A stretch of DNA of 10,000 bases from Hirudo medicinalis (Eukaryota; Annelida; Clitellata; Hirudinida; Hirudinidae): positions 7,499 to 17,498 of the forward strand of contig MPNW01001233.1 of NCBI GenBank assembly GCA_011800805.1, given 5' to 3'. The translations under genes and the position numbers were made by a program. The first letter of the stretch is position 1. Every line of letters begins with the position of its first letter. The notes under the pieces were generated by a model, which was not told the DNA's origin, ran no database searches, and worked only from the letters and a program-made list of their open reading frames with translations. This document shows positions 1 through 7,089 of this stretch, piece after piece.

Positions 1-22
1 GTCGTCAATTCATCATCAACGA

Positions 23-102
<80 letters not shown>

Positions 103-127
103 ACAACAACAACAACAATAATAATAA
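23..127. repeat. Compound microsatellite (CAT)n-(CAA)n-(TAA)n
   Basis: About 26 uninterrupted CAT triplets (23-101) pass directly into about six CAA triplets (101-118) and then a short TAA tract (117-127). Each block differs from the previous one by a single base per triplet, as expected when point variants are spread by slippage. The purity of the CAT block suggests recent expansion and likely length polymorphism. A looser CAT/CAA stretch lies just before it. Confidence 0.97.
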
Positions 128-185
128 CACCTGTTATTATAAATTAACTATTACTACAAATTAACTCCTACCCAATCCTATCTTT

Positions 186-330
186 ATCAATGGTTGCGTG
201 TTTTTCCGGCATTCACATGGAGTGGAAAGCAATCCTTGGCACCTGTAGTGGGTGAACTGCCAAGGTGAAGGGCGACACAGTGGAATGTCAAGGTCGAAAT
301 GATGGCTAATTATTCATGGAATCCCAGCAC
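186..330. other. Balanced-composition island with an 8-bp inverted repeat
   Basis: This stretch is clearly richer in G and C than the A/T spacer on both sides. It contains a perfect inverted repeat, CCTTGGCA (234-241) and TGCCAAGG (258-265), with a 16-nt spacer. The arms include TTGGC and GCCAA, the half-sites of nuclear factor I, but the spacing is far wider than the usual 5 bp. A word resembling an orphan nuclear-receptor half-site, TCAAGGTCG, lies at 289-297. A + frame is open from 143 to 268 but has neither an in-frame ATG nor an AG acceptor at its start, so I do not call it coding. Function unknown. Confidence 0.35.
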
Positions 331-601
331 GAAATATTGAATATTGAAAATAGTTTCATGATTAATTGTAACGTAATAAAATAATAAAAAAATTATTATT
401 GCTATTAATTATTTTATTATTACCTGTTACAAAATAGACTATGATTATTGTGAGATTGTAAGGTGTCTTAAGAAGCAATGTGTCACTCATGCTCACTTTA
501 GGATTTCTTCATTTAATCCACTTAATTTAATTTCATATTATCATTTCAAAATATAAAGAATAAATAAAAGAAATTCATGACATTCTTCTCCTCTGAATAT
601 T
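331..601. other. AT-rich spacer, nothing recognised
   Basis: A/T-dominated sequence with short ATT-rich stretches around 380-420. I see no open frame of interest, no RNA gene and no regulatory cluster. Confidence 0.6.
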
Positions 602-646
602 TGAACGATTTGAATGATCTGAATGAATTGAATGAATTGAATATTC
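602..646. repeat. 9-bp minisatellite, five units
   Basis: Five consecutive 9-bp units are readable: TGAACGATT, TGAATGATC, TGAATGAAT, TGAATGAAT and TGAATATTC. The two central copies are identical and the outer ones carry one to three substitutions, as in a small old tandem array. Confidence 0.8.
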
Positions 647-772
647 GAACAAAATGTTGCAATAAGTCAGAAATATATCCAATTTTGAATTTGCTTTCAA
701 ATTATTATTATTTCGAATGTTCACTTTGAAACCGTGAAATAAATTCTTTTAAAGTAATTAAATTTTTGTTTT

Positions 773-793
773 GGGGTGGGTGGGGTTGTTTAC
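773..793 (+). other. G-run followed by a forkhead-like word
   Basis: GGGG, GGG and GGGG runs separated by single T residues (773-785) lie just before TGTTTAC (787-793), which matches the forkhead factor core read on the other strand. Only three G-runs of three or more are present, so a three-quartet quadruplex cannot form within this segment alone. It stands out against very AT-rich flanks but has no proven role. Confidence 0.25.
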
Positions 794-931
794 AAACACA
801 ACAACTTAAGCAATCGTTATCATGAAGCAGTTATTGTAAAGCAGCTTTATGTGATGTTATAACATATATATAAAACATAAAATTAAATGGTAGCAATATG
901 TTATTAATTAATATGCGGAACAAAAATCATG

Positions 932-962
932 ATTATTATTATTATTATTATTATTATTATTT
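932..962. repeat. (ATT)n microsatellite
   Basis: About ten ATT triplets in a row. Read on the minus strand it supplies the poly-Asn run near the end of an ATG-started frame (1120 down to 908, 70 codons). The rest of that frame resembles no family I know, so I treat it as chance. Confidence 0.95.
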
Positions 963-1190
963 GCAAGCAGCACTTTGATAGTCGAGAATGTAGTAAATTT
1001 CATGACAACATTCAAAAACAGGAAGCAATGAAAATCTTGGCCATCAAAACTCAGGAGTGCTTTAAAAATGTGACTTCCATTGGTCGAATGAATTAATGAA
1101 CAATTAGATCCGACAAACACATTTTATTTTTCTCTCCTTTTTTTTTAGAGGGATTCATTTTTCAAACTATTTATTTATGTTTTAATTGAT

Positions 1191-1430
1191 TTATAAAATA
1201 ATAATATCTGCACAGCATGATTTACTTCGCGAGAATAAATTAATTTCACTCCGGTTTAAAATTAATCCAAGCGAGGACTCCCCCACAGTTGGACAGTAAA
1301 TTTCTTTCCCTTGGCTGGAAATTCTTTCGCTGGTTTCGGTTTCACAAAGAACTTTCAGAAGACGTTTAATTCTCCACTTGTTCTTCGAGGAACGTATTTC
1401 CAAGAGGATGCTGCTCTCTTGAAACCCCAT
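1191..1430 (-). other. Unrecognised 79-codon minus-strand ORF, possibly chance
   Basis: This is the longest ATG-started frame in the window that is not made mainly of simple repeat. It begins with Met-Gly-Phe-Gln at 1430, in a fair initiation context (G after the ATG), and ends at 1191 inside an AT-rich stretch. The middle is Lys/Arg/Glu-rich with no membrane segment or signal peptide. Its last residues are translated from an AT-rich tail and look non-coding. The plus strand over 1311-1514 is also open but lacks an ATG, which lowers the significance of either frame. The surrounding island (about 1260-1470) has above-average GC for the window. I do not recognise the product. It could be part of an exon or simply a stop-poor island. 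Confidence 0.15.
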
Positions 1431-1683
1431 TCACTTCTTTCCAACATTCCACTTCATCGCAAATGGATTACGAATTTACGTTTGATTATTTATGTCAGTA
1501 AAGTTTTTTTTTAATTTAACTGACGGTAAGATAAAACCCAAATAATTAATATTTTTTTACATAAAATCATACAAAATTAATATAATTAATAAATTATTTT
1601 GTTGTTGAATTGACAATTTGGATGGAATTTTCCACATGAATGTACATTAAGGAATGCCAAAATATCATTAAAAATATGTCATC

Positions 1684-1830
1684 AAGGAATATTTCGCCAA
1701 AGAACACCTCACTCTGAAGATCAGGAACTTTGGCACAATTTCATTTCAAGTCCTCGGAGCGATGTTGTTACATTGGTGAAGTAAATCACAAACCTAATCC
1801 ACTGCCGCTCATGTGGACATCTTTCATTTT
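1684..1830. other. Mixed-sequence island, weak open frame
   Basis: The stretch is less AT-rich than its flanks. On the plus strand 1684-1779 is an open run of 31 sense codons ending in TGA at 1777-1779. A donor-like TTG|GTGAAG lies at its end. No good acceptor with a pyrimidine tract precedes it, and an open run of this length is expected by chance in 10 kb. I see no domain. Confidence 0.15.
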
Positions 1831-1899
1831 ATAATATCACATTTGGAATTGGAACAATTACGTAATTAGTACAATTAATTACATCAACACTTGTTGTTG

Positions 1900-2200
1900 C
1901 AAACTATTAATATTTTAATAATAACATTAATAACAGCATTGCAATGATTACACTTGCAATTAAAATAACCAATTTACAAATTATAGTAATCAATGTAACG
2001 TTAATTAATTATTATTAATTGTAGCATTACATAATAATATTATAAATTACATTTTATACATTATTACATAATTTATAATAATATATATAATATAATATAT
2101 ATTTATAATTAATATTATTTAATATTACATATTATATACTTATTATATATATATATATATATTAATATAATTAGTATTAGTAAATGAAGCTTGAAAACAA
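1900..2200. other. Extremely AT-rich tract with TA dinucleotide run
   Basis: Nearly all bases are A or T from about 1900. The stretch includes ATTAAT/ATAATATA-type runs and a (TA)n microsatellite near 2143-2162. The self-complementary TA and TTAA words could unwind or form hairpins easily. No gene is seen. Confidence 0.8.
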
Positions 2201-2264
2201 TTCAAGAAATCTTAGGGCAAAAATGTTTAATTTAGTTGAAGTGTTCAAAGCATTCAAAGTTATT

Positions 2265-2400
2265 ACTTCGTCTGCAAGAATGCATCCCCAGCAATTCATC
2301 ATGCACCTCAATCGATGCGTCATTCACCTGAGTGAATGACGACAATCATTCTCAGCCATGCATTCTCAGATGGTCGATCAATTTTGTTGAACATTTTCCA
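2265..2400. other. Island containing a perfect 10-bp dyad
   Basis: Short GC-richer island inside AT-rich DNA. CGTCATTCAC (2318-2327) is followed by a 4-nt spacer CTGA and then GTGAATGACG (2332-2341), a perfect inverted repeat able to form a 10-bp hairpin with a tetraloop, or to bind a dimeric protein. CATTCTCAG then occurs twice as a direct repeat (2347-2355 and 2361-2369). The word TCGTCTGCAAG at 2268-2278 recurs elsewhere in the window. No open frame of interest crosses it. Confidence 0.5.
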
Positions 2401-2867
2401 GAGGTTTGTTTGTTATTAAATTTTGAGCATTTACAGATTTAAAAATAAATTTCTAAAATAATAATTAAATCGTGCAAATTGTTGATGATTACTTGAAAAA
2501 TAATAAACATTAAAAGACATCTTAATGAATATTTTGTTGTGATATTATTGTTAAAAACTATTAATAAAAGCATTATTAAATATAATGAATATTTTGTAAT
2601 AATAATAATAATAATAAAAAAGGAATACATACCAATAATTGCATTTATTGAATATTTTCATTTTCATATTAATTATCGTTATTATTAGTAAATTTATTTT
2701 CTTAATGTTATTTAATCAAATTACATCATTTAACTGCGTTAATTTTTAAGATGGAATCCAAATTTCTGCAGCTTCCTGATTTTATTACCTTCAATTGAAT
2801 TTGAAATCAATTCGTAAATGAGAGCATAAAATGTGTTCAAGAAATTCATTGAAAGAATAATTATCAA
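2401..2867. other. AT-rich spacer with a short (AAT)n tract
   Basis: A/T-dominated DNA with about six AAT units near 2598-2616. The minus-strand open frames here are Ile/Leu-rich translations of A/T repeats and are not considered genes. Confidence 0.6.
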
Positions 2868-2926
2868 TAATAATAATAACAACAACAAAAATAATAATAA
2901 TAACAATAATAACAACAACAACAACA

Positions 2927-2961
<35 letters not shown>

Positions 2962-2995
2962 AATGATGATAATAATAATAATAATAATTATAATA
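2868..2995. repeat. Imperfect (AAT/AAC)n microsatellite
   Basis: About 40 triplets, mostly AAT with blocks of AAC and a few GAT. It translates as poly-Asn on the plus strand and as poly-Ile or poly-Leu/Val on the minus strand. Interspersed variants indicate an older array than the pure CAT block at the left end of the window. Confidence 0.95.
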
Positions 2996-3124
2996 AACAT
3001 TTAACACATCAACATTAATATTTTTCTGATCGCAAATTCACCTCAAATAACTTCAAACCGCAACGAATATTCTCATAATCTTATATTCCCGAGTTATTAA
3101 TGAAGCAAGTTTGTAATGCAACAT

Positions 3125-3282
3125 CGACCTTGAAATAGGGAAATGACCTTCAAAATGAGGAATGTGATTGGATATGATTTGAAGCCAATTGAGATTGATT
3201 GGTTCTTGCAACGGTCTTCGTAATCGCACGACCACTTATTTCCTAGTCACATGACCTGGGATTTTCCATCAATATGGCGCCT
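3125..3282 (+). promoter_or_regulatory. Promoter-like cluster: CCAAT boxes, E-box, YY1-like word
   Basis: Within about 160 bp I can read two nuclear-receptor-like half-sites (GACCTT at 3128-3133, TGACCTT at 3144-3150), reverse CCAAT boxes ATTGG at 3167-3171 and 3198-3202, a forward CCAAT at 3185-3189, an M-box-like E-box TCACATGA at 3247-3254, and AATATGGCGCC at 3271-3281, similar to the YY1 core AANATGGCG. In animal promoters CCAAT boxes commonly sit some 60-100 bp upstream of the start, and YY1 words often overlap the start or first ATG, which is the arrangement seen here. The cluster lies between two long A/T microsatellites. Each word is short and could be chance; the spacing is what makes it notable. 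Confidence 0.3.
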
Positions 3283-3348
3283 GTAACATGGCAATCCAAC
3301 TTTAATTGGGAGGATTTCTTACGTTATTATTATTATTATTATTACTAA
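3274..3348 (+). other. Possible short 5' coding segment after promoter-like cluster
   Basis: An ATG inside AATATGGCGCC, with G at +4, opens a 24-codon frame reading MAPVTWQSNFNWEDFLR. It then runs into Tyr codons of the (TTA)n microsatellite and stops at 3346-3348. The first 17 codons have ordinary, non-repetitive composition. If this is a first coding exon, a donor is needed before the microsatellite; CCT|GTAACA and TTAC|GTTATT are the only GT choices and neither is strong. No family recognised. Confidence 0.12.
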
Positions 3349-3371
3349 TAATATTAATATTAATATTAATA

Positions 3372-3402
<31 letters not shown>

Positions 3403-3477
3403 ATTATTATTAATATTATTGTTATTATTATTATCATTAATATTATTATTGTTATTATTATTATTAATATTATTATT
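3325..3477. repeat. Imperfect (TTA)n / (TTAATA)n microsatellite
   Basis: Long run of TTA triplets with phased TTAATA blocks and occasional G or C interruptions. The TTAATATTAATATTAA portions are self-complementary and could extrude as hairpins. The start of the tract is read as poly-Tyr by the preceding short frame. Confidence 0.95.
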
Positions 3478-3800
3478 TCAATGTTTATGGAATTATAAAT
3501 TAACAATGACTCGAATTACAATTGTAAGTTTTCATTATTCAAAAATGATTATTTAAAATCATATTTCCAGGATTATAAATATTTTATTTCAACGCACAAA
3601 ATCCATTTATTTTGTTTTCATGAAAAAGATCATGTTTCATCGACAATTTGCAGAAATGTGTAAAAAACTGTAATTAATTTTAAATCAACTTGGAATTGTA
3701 ATTCATGAATTTTTAATGAATTGCTTTTCAACTTATCTTTAAAATTATTCAATAATTCTGAACATTTGAATCTATGGTTGGATGAACAAATTTGTGGAAA
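3478..3800. other. AT-rich spacer, nothing recognised
   Basis: No gene seen. An excellent donor-like GTAAGT at 3524-3529 is not preceded by any open frame of useful length. A minus-strand frame entering from the tetranucleotide array runs through here without recognisable features. Confidence 0.6.
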
Positions 3801-3925
3801 AATGGTGGAATGGATGGATGGATGAATGGATAGAGGGATTGATGGATGGATGAATGGATGTATTGATGGATGGATGAATGGATGTGCGGATGAACAGATG
3901 AAGGAATGAATGGATGGGTGAAAGT
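3801..3925. repeat. (GGAT/GAAT)n tetranucleotide array
   Basis: GGAT units alternate with GAAT units, giving a 12-bp higher-order register (two GGAT, one GAAT), with scattered substitutions. Read on the minus strand it gives the Ile-His-Pro-Ser repeat peptide typical of spurious ORFs over ATCC arrays. The same family of repeat is present at 7833-8116. Confidence 0.93.
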
Positions 3926-4007
3926 AAATTTGGTGCTTCAATGAATCACTGTTTATATTTTTACTTTCTCATTAATAAGGTCCTGTCCGGGCGTCGATCG
4001 CCATAAT

Positions 4008-4345
4008 GATGATAATGATATGTATGGTGATGATGATGATATGTGTGGTGATGATGATAATGATATGTATGGTGATGATGATGATGATATGTGTGGTGAT
4101 GATGATTATGATATGTATGGTGATGCGTGTGATGATGATAATGCTGTATGTGATGATGATGNGATGATATGTGTGGTGATGATGATAATGATATGTATGG
4201 TGATGATGATGATGATATGTGTGGTGATGATGATTATGATATGTATGGTGATGCGTGTGATGATGATAATGCTGTATGTGATGATGATGCGTGTGATGGT
4301 AATGATGATGTTAATGTTGCCAGTGGTGATAATGATGACGACGAT
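4008..4345. repeat. GAT-based array with 21-24-bp sub-repeats and a 128-bp duplication
   Basis: The array is built from GAT triplets organised in larger units: GATATGTATGG and GATATGTGTGG alternate, each followed by three to five GAT-like triplets. Segment 4035-4162 is repeated exactly as 4163-4290, apart from an undetermined base N (4162) at the end of copy one, where copy two has C (4290). The 128-bp offset is not a multiple of three and breaks the frame that reads Asp-Met-Tyr-Gly / Asp-Met-Cys-Gly followed by Asp. The open frames on both strands here (starting at 4020, 4169 and 4396) are repeat translations. I judge the frame an accident of the repeat, although its tail (about 4290-4366) is of mixed composition. 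Confidence 0.95.
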
Positions 4346-4501
4346 GAAAAATGTGAATTGAAATGATGCCAAGTCGTTTAAATTTGATGTTTTCACAAAT
4401 ATTTAAAAAATTATTTCTGGAGTAATTTCTTAGAGTTTTTTTCTGATTGACAAATTCTGGAGTACAAATTTGAAAATTATTTTGCATAATTTTGAAAGAT
4501 A
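4346..4501. other. AT-rich spacer
   Basis: A/T-dominated DNA between the GAT array and a short ATC tract. No feature recognised. Confidence 0.5.
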
Positions 4502-4531
4502 CATCATCATCATCATCATCATCATCATCAA
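4502..4531. repeat. (ATC)n microsatellite
   Basis: About ten pure ATC triplets. This is the reverse-complement class of the GAT arrays to either side, in the opposite orientation. Confidence 0.95.
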
Positions 4532-4576
4532 TGATAACAATATATTGGATAATTTTAATTAAGTCATAGAAATCTT

Positions 4577-4670
4577 GTAATTAAATGTAAATAAGTTGTA
4601 ATAATCGGGTAATTAAAAGTAAAGAAGTTGTAATAATTTTGTAATTAAAGTAAATAAGTCATAATAATCT
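4577..4670. repeat. 32-bp tandem repeat, three copies
   Basis: Three imperfect copies begin GTAATTAAA at 4577, 4609 and 4641, each continuing with a GTAAAnAAGT and ATAATnT pattern. The first two are 32 bp and the last about 30 bp. A more degenerate partial copy may precede them from about 4553. The last copy runs straight into the T-rich tract and AG before the next entry. Confidence 0.75.
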
Positions 4671-4677
4671 TTTTCAG

Positions 4678-4816
4678 CTGCACACGAGAAACCAAGTCTG
4701 CTCTGTTGGCGCGCATCTACACAGAGGAATGGTGCTATGAAAGGTTCCTACGATCATCACAGGATATCTTTAGGGACGCAATGCTTGTGACGTCAGTATT
4801 TCCACATAATTATGGA
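4678..4816 (+). CDS. Possible internal or terminal exon, product unrecognised
   Basis: TCTTTTTCAG (4668-4677) is a reasonable splice acceptor. After it one frame, starting with TGC at 4679, stays open for 46 codons to a TAA at 4817-4819. The peptide has ordinary, mixed composition, with a segment reading SALLARIYTEEWCYERFL, unlike the repeat peptides elsewhere. No domain, signal or membrane segment is recognised. The segment is much less AT-rich than its flanks, so stops are rarer by composition alone; a second plus frame and a minus frame are also open over much of it, which weakens the case. No strong donor follows; GT dinucleotides near 4787-4796 are poor matches. It could instead be a regulatory island, because it holds TTGGCGCGC (4706-4714, E2F-like) and a perfect CRE, TGACGTCA (4788-4795). 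Confidence 0.2.
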
Positions 4817-4835
4817 TAATTATGACATAATTATC
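4805..4835. other. Overlapping AT-rich palindromes
   Basis: CATAATTATG (4805-4814) is a perfect 10-bp palindrome. It is followed at once by GATAATTATG (4815-4824), one A, and CATAATTATC (4826-4835), a perfect inverted repeat of 10-bp arms. The TAATTA cores are typical of homeodomain targets, but such words are frequent in A/T-rich DNA. Confidence 0.5.
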
Positions 4836-5023
4836 TTCTAATTGTGATTTTACGTGGATAACTATCCTGCATTTGTTTTGTAAATATGAAATATAAATGT
4901 TAAGTAGATAATTGGTCGCAATTTTGGATAATTCTTTAAATTTATTTATATTGAAAATGAGGTTAGTGAAGGCTAAAAATTAAAATAATTCAAACTGCTT
5001 GAGATGGAAACATTTGTAATAAG

Positions 5024-5239
5024 ATGTAAAGATGTGTTCATCAATTTAAAATGTAAAGATGTGTTCATCAATTTAAAATGTAAAGATATGTTCATCAATT
5101 TAAAGTATAAAGATTTATTCATCAATTTAAAATGTAAAGATGTGTTCATCAATTTAAAATGTAAAGATGTGTTCATCAATTTAAAATGTAAAGATGTGTT
5201 CATCAATTTAAAATGTAAAGATGTGTTCATGGATTTCAA
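5024..5239. repeat. 27-bp minisatellite, eight copies
   Basis: Eight head-to-tail 27-bp units start at 5024, 5051, 5078, 5105, 5132, 5159, 5186 and 5213. Five are identical or nearly so; the copy at 5078 has one change, that at 5105 has several, and the last diverges near its 3' end. Because 27 is nine codons and the unit contains no stop in one frame per strand, the array reads as CKDVFINLK repeats on the plus strand (open 5004-5249) and LMNTSLHFK repeats on the minus strand (open 5239-4973). Copies abut with no spacers. The flanking residues look non-coding, so I call it a minisatellite and not a repeat protein. Confidence 0.93.
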
Positions 5240-5619
5240 AAATAAATAGACTCTGAAATGAGTTCAGAATGTTCAAAAGTAAAATTCGTAAAACCTTCAA
5301 AGCAAAAGTTTTAATTTTTTGTGGTAAAAAAAAATCATTAAAATGAAAATTTGATGAAATATCAGTTTTTGTTTGATTTTTTAAGAATTTTTTTAAAGAA
5401 ATGAATTTGTGAGAAATTATTAATAATTCAATTTAATGTCAAGAAATTTATCAATAAACAGTTTGTTTTGTTGACATCAACACTTAATAAAAATAAAAAT
5501 AATAATAATAATATTATTACATTACATTGCAACATAATATATTATATATACATTATATTAAATATGATTATAATTATAAACACTTAATTAAAAAAGAAAA
5601 ATCAATTCGACTTCAAACT
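5240..5619. other. AT-rich spacer, nothing recognised
   Basis: A/T-dominated with poly-A and poly-T stretches and a short (AAT)n tract at about 5499-5512. No gene or RNA recognised. Confidence 0.6.
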
Positions 5620-5720
5620 CTTCATCTGCAAAGAACTTTTCGTCTGCAAATTAATGACGTCACTAAATTTCCCGCTACTGAACCTTTAGTCGTCTGCAAG
5701 ATGTATTAACGTTGCACCTT
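5620..5720. promoter_or_regulatory. Regulatory-looking island: CRE, E2F-like word and repeated TCGTCTGCAA
   Basis: A perfect CRE palindrome TGACGTCA (5655-5662) lies six bases before TTTCCCGC (5668-5675), the classical E2F half-palindrome. They are flanked by two copies of CGTCTGCAA (5641-5649 and 5691-5699), with a related CATCTGCAAAG just upstream. The segment is less AT-rich than its surroundings. An ATG-led frame (5527-5709) crosses it but starts in A/T-repeat sequence and shows no family resemblance. Reading the island as a promoter or enhancer is inference from short words. Confidence 0.25.
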
Positions 5721-5865
5721 GTACACCTAGGAATTATAAATACTTAACTATTAATAAATAACAATAAATTCATGACTACAAATACGTCATGTTGCAATTT
5801 TTAGTAAAATCAGAATAATTGATTTAAAAAGTCGTAAATGTTCAGTTAGAACTATACTATTATAA

Positions 5866-5912
5866 GATGATGATGATGATGATAGTGTTGATGATGATGA
5901 TGATGATGATGT

Positions 5913-5947
<35 letters not shown>

Positions 5948-5973
5948 TTGATGATGATGATGATGACGATGAT
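5866..5973. repeat. (GAT)n microsatellite
   Basis: About 36 triplets, mostly GAT, with three GTT units, one AGT and one GAC. In the Asp frame it is preceded at once by TAA, so it is not part of a longer coding frame upstream. Confidence 0.96.
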
Positions 5974-6363
5974 ATGTTAGAAGATGGATGCTGATTGAGA
6001 GGCGCTGATGATCAATATATTGGAATAAAAAATATTTTTGTTTGCAAATATATTTTAATATTCAATGCTTTCCATTATCAATAATTTACCGCCGAAGTAA
6101 ACTTATTCATTTCAATGTAATATCTTAAATGCCTGTAATCTTACGATGTTTTGTGCAATTTAATGCATTATTCGTTGATTGACATAAAACTGTGTTTAAA
6201 ACAAACATTTAAGGATTGGAACTTTCTTATAATTAATTTACTTTGCAATAAAAATGATGGTTTGAATAATTACGTGATTATATAATTTAGCTCTAAAATA
6301 ACTAAATACAGAATAAATTGTTATTTAATAAAAAAAATTAAAATAAAATTGCAATTTAATAAA
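5974..6363. other. AT-rich spacer, nothing recognised
   Basis: A/T-rich DNA with no open frame of interest, RNA gene or cluster of regulatory words. Confidence 0.6.
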
Positions 6364-6410
6364 AATAATAATAATAACAACAACAATAATAATGATAATA
6401 ATAATAATAT
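6364..6410. repeat. (AAT/AAC)n microsatellite
   Basis: About 15 triplets of AAT with a central AAC block and one GAT, the same composition as the longer tract at 2868-2995. Confidence 0.93.
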
Positions 6411-6526
6411 TGCACTATTGTCATAAATCCAAACAATTACAGTCGTTGATTTCAGCTTTGAAAACAAAGGAGTGGGGGTGTTTCTAGAAAATATTTCGAA
6501 AATTAAAGTTTTTTTTTACTTCAAAA

Positions 6527-6550
6527 AGTTTTATTTTAAGTTTTATTTTA
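6527..6550. repeat. 12-bp direct repeat, two copies
   Basis: AGTTTTATTTTA occurs twice in tandem (6527-6538 and 6539-6550), followed by a partial copy AGTTT. Confidence 0.75.
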
Positions 6551-6696
6551 AGTTTCCAAGTTTTTAAGCAGCGTGGGAAGATTGAAAGTGATGAGGACGA
6601 TGCATTAGAAAGGTTTACAGTTGTTGAGCTGCAAATGCACAAATTTCTCTTTTATAAAAGGCAGGCGAATGACATTTAAGTTTAATTTTTTTATTT

Positions 6697-6743
6697 AAAT
6701 AAATTTATTAAATAAATTTATTAAATAAATTCTTAAATAAATG
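6697..6743. repeat. 13-bp AT-rich minisatellite, about 3.5 copies
   Basis: AAATAAATTTATT at 6697-6709 and 6710-6722, then a 12-bp variant AAATAAATTCTT (6723-6734) and a partial copy AAATAAATG (6735-6743). Confidence 0.8.
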
Positions 6744-6779
6744 CTGTTACTTCTAAATGTGCTTGTATTCATATTTATG

Positions 6780-7060
6780 AAATACTTGCGTTTTTAAACC
6801 GGCTTCGCCAGTCATTCACTGCACCTATTATTTATAATTACATTAATATCTCAACAAGCACCTATTATTTATATTTGTAATTTATATTTATATTTCAAGA
6901 AGCTGCTTGCGTCAAAGAACAGGACGATTAGCGGCCCTGCAACTGAATTCTATTCGAACCTGTGTTTGTGCTGCCATCGTGTGAGGCAGTTTCAAACATT
7001 GCAACATGTTGGAACACAATGCTCCCCGATTGCAATGACTCTCGAGTTTAAAGCTCGAAT
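6780..7060. other. Mixed-sequence region with a 16-bp direct repeat
   Basis: Less AT-rich, non-repetitive sequence. GCACCTATTATTTATA occurs at 6821-6836 and again at 6858-6873. The second half (6900-7000) has balanced composition but no convincing exon in any frame. It may belong to the same old insertion as the following transposon-like fragment, but no ends can be defined. Confidence 0.4.
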
Positions 7061-7089
7061 GTGATTTAGGAAAATGTGAAAGTTGGAAA

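Noticed and set aside
773..785. G-quadruplex
   Set aside because: Only three runs of three or more G; a fourth run is missing nearby, so only a weak two-quartet form would be possible.
2791..3018. Poly-Asn (plus) and poly-Ile/Leu (minus) frames
   Set aside because: Translations of the AAT/AAC microsatellite, with only short A/T-rich flanks.
3524..3529. Splice donor GTAAGT
   Set aside because: Good match by sequence, but all three upstream frames have stops within a few codons and no promoter or acceptor is paired with it.
4020..4396. Asp-rich and Met/Ile/Val-rich frames on both strands
   Set aside because: All follow from the GAT array, and one is broken by the probable assembly duplication. 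No flanking coding sequence or splice sites are evident.
5024..5239. CRISPR-like array
   Set aside because: The 27-bp units touch each other with no unique spacers, and the genome context is eukaryotic. It is a simple tandem repeat.
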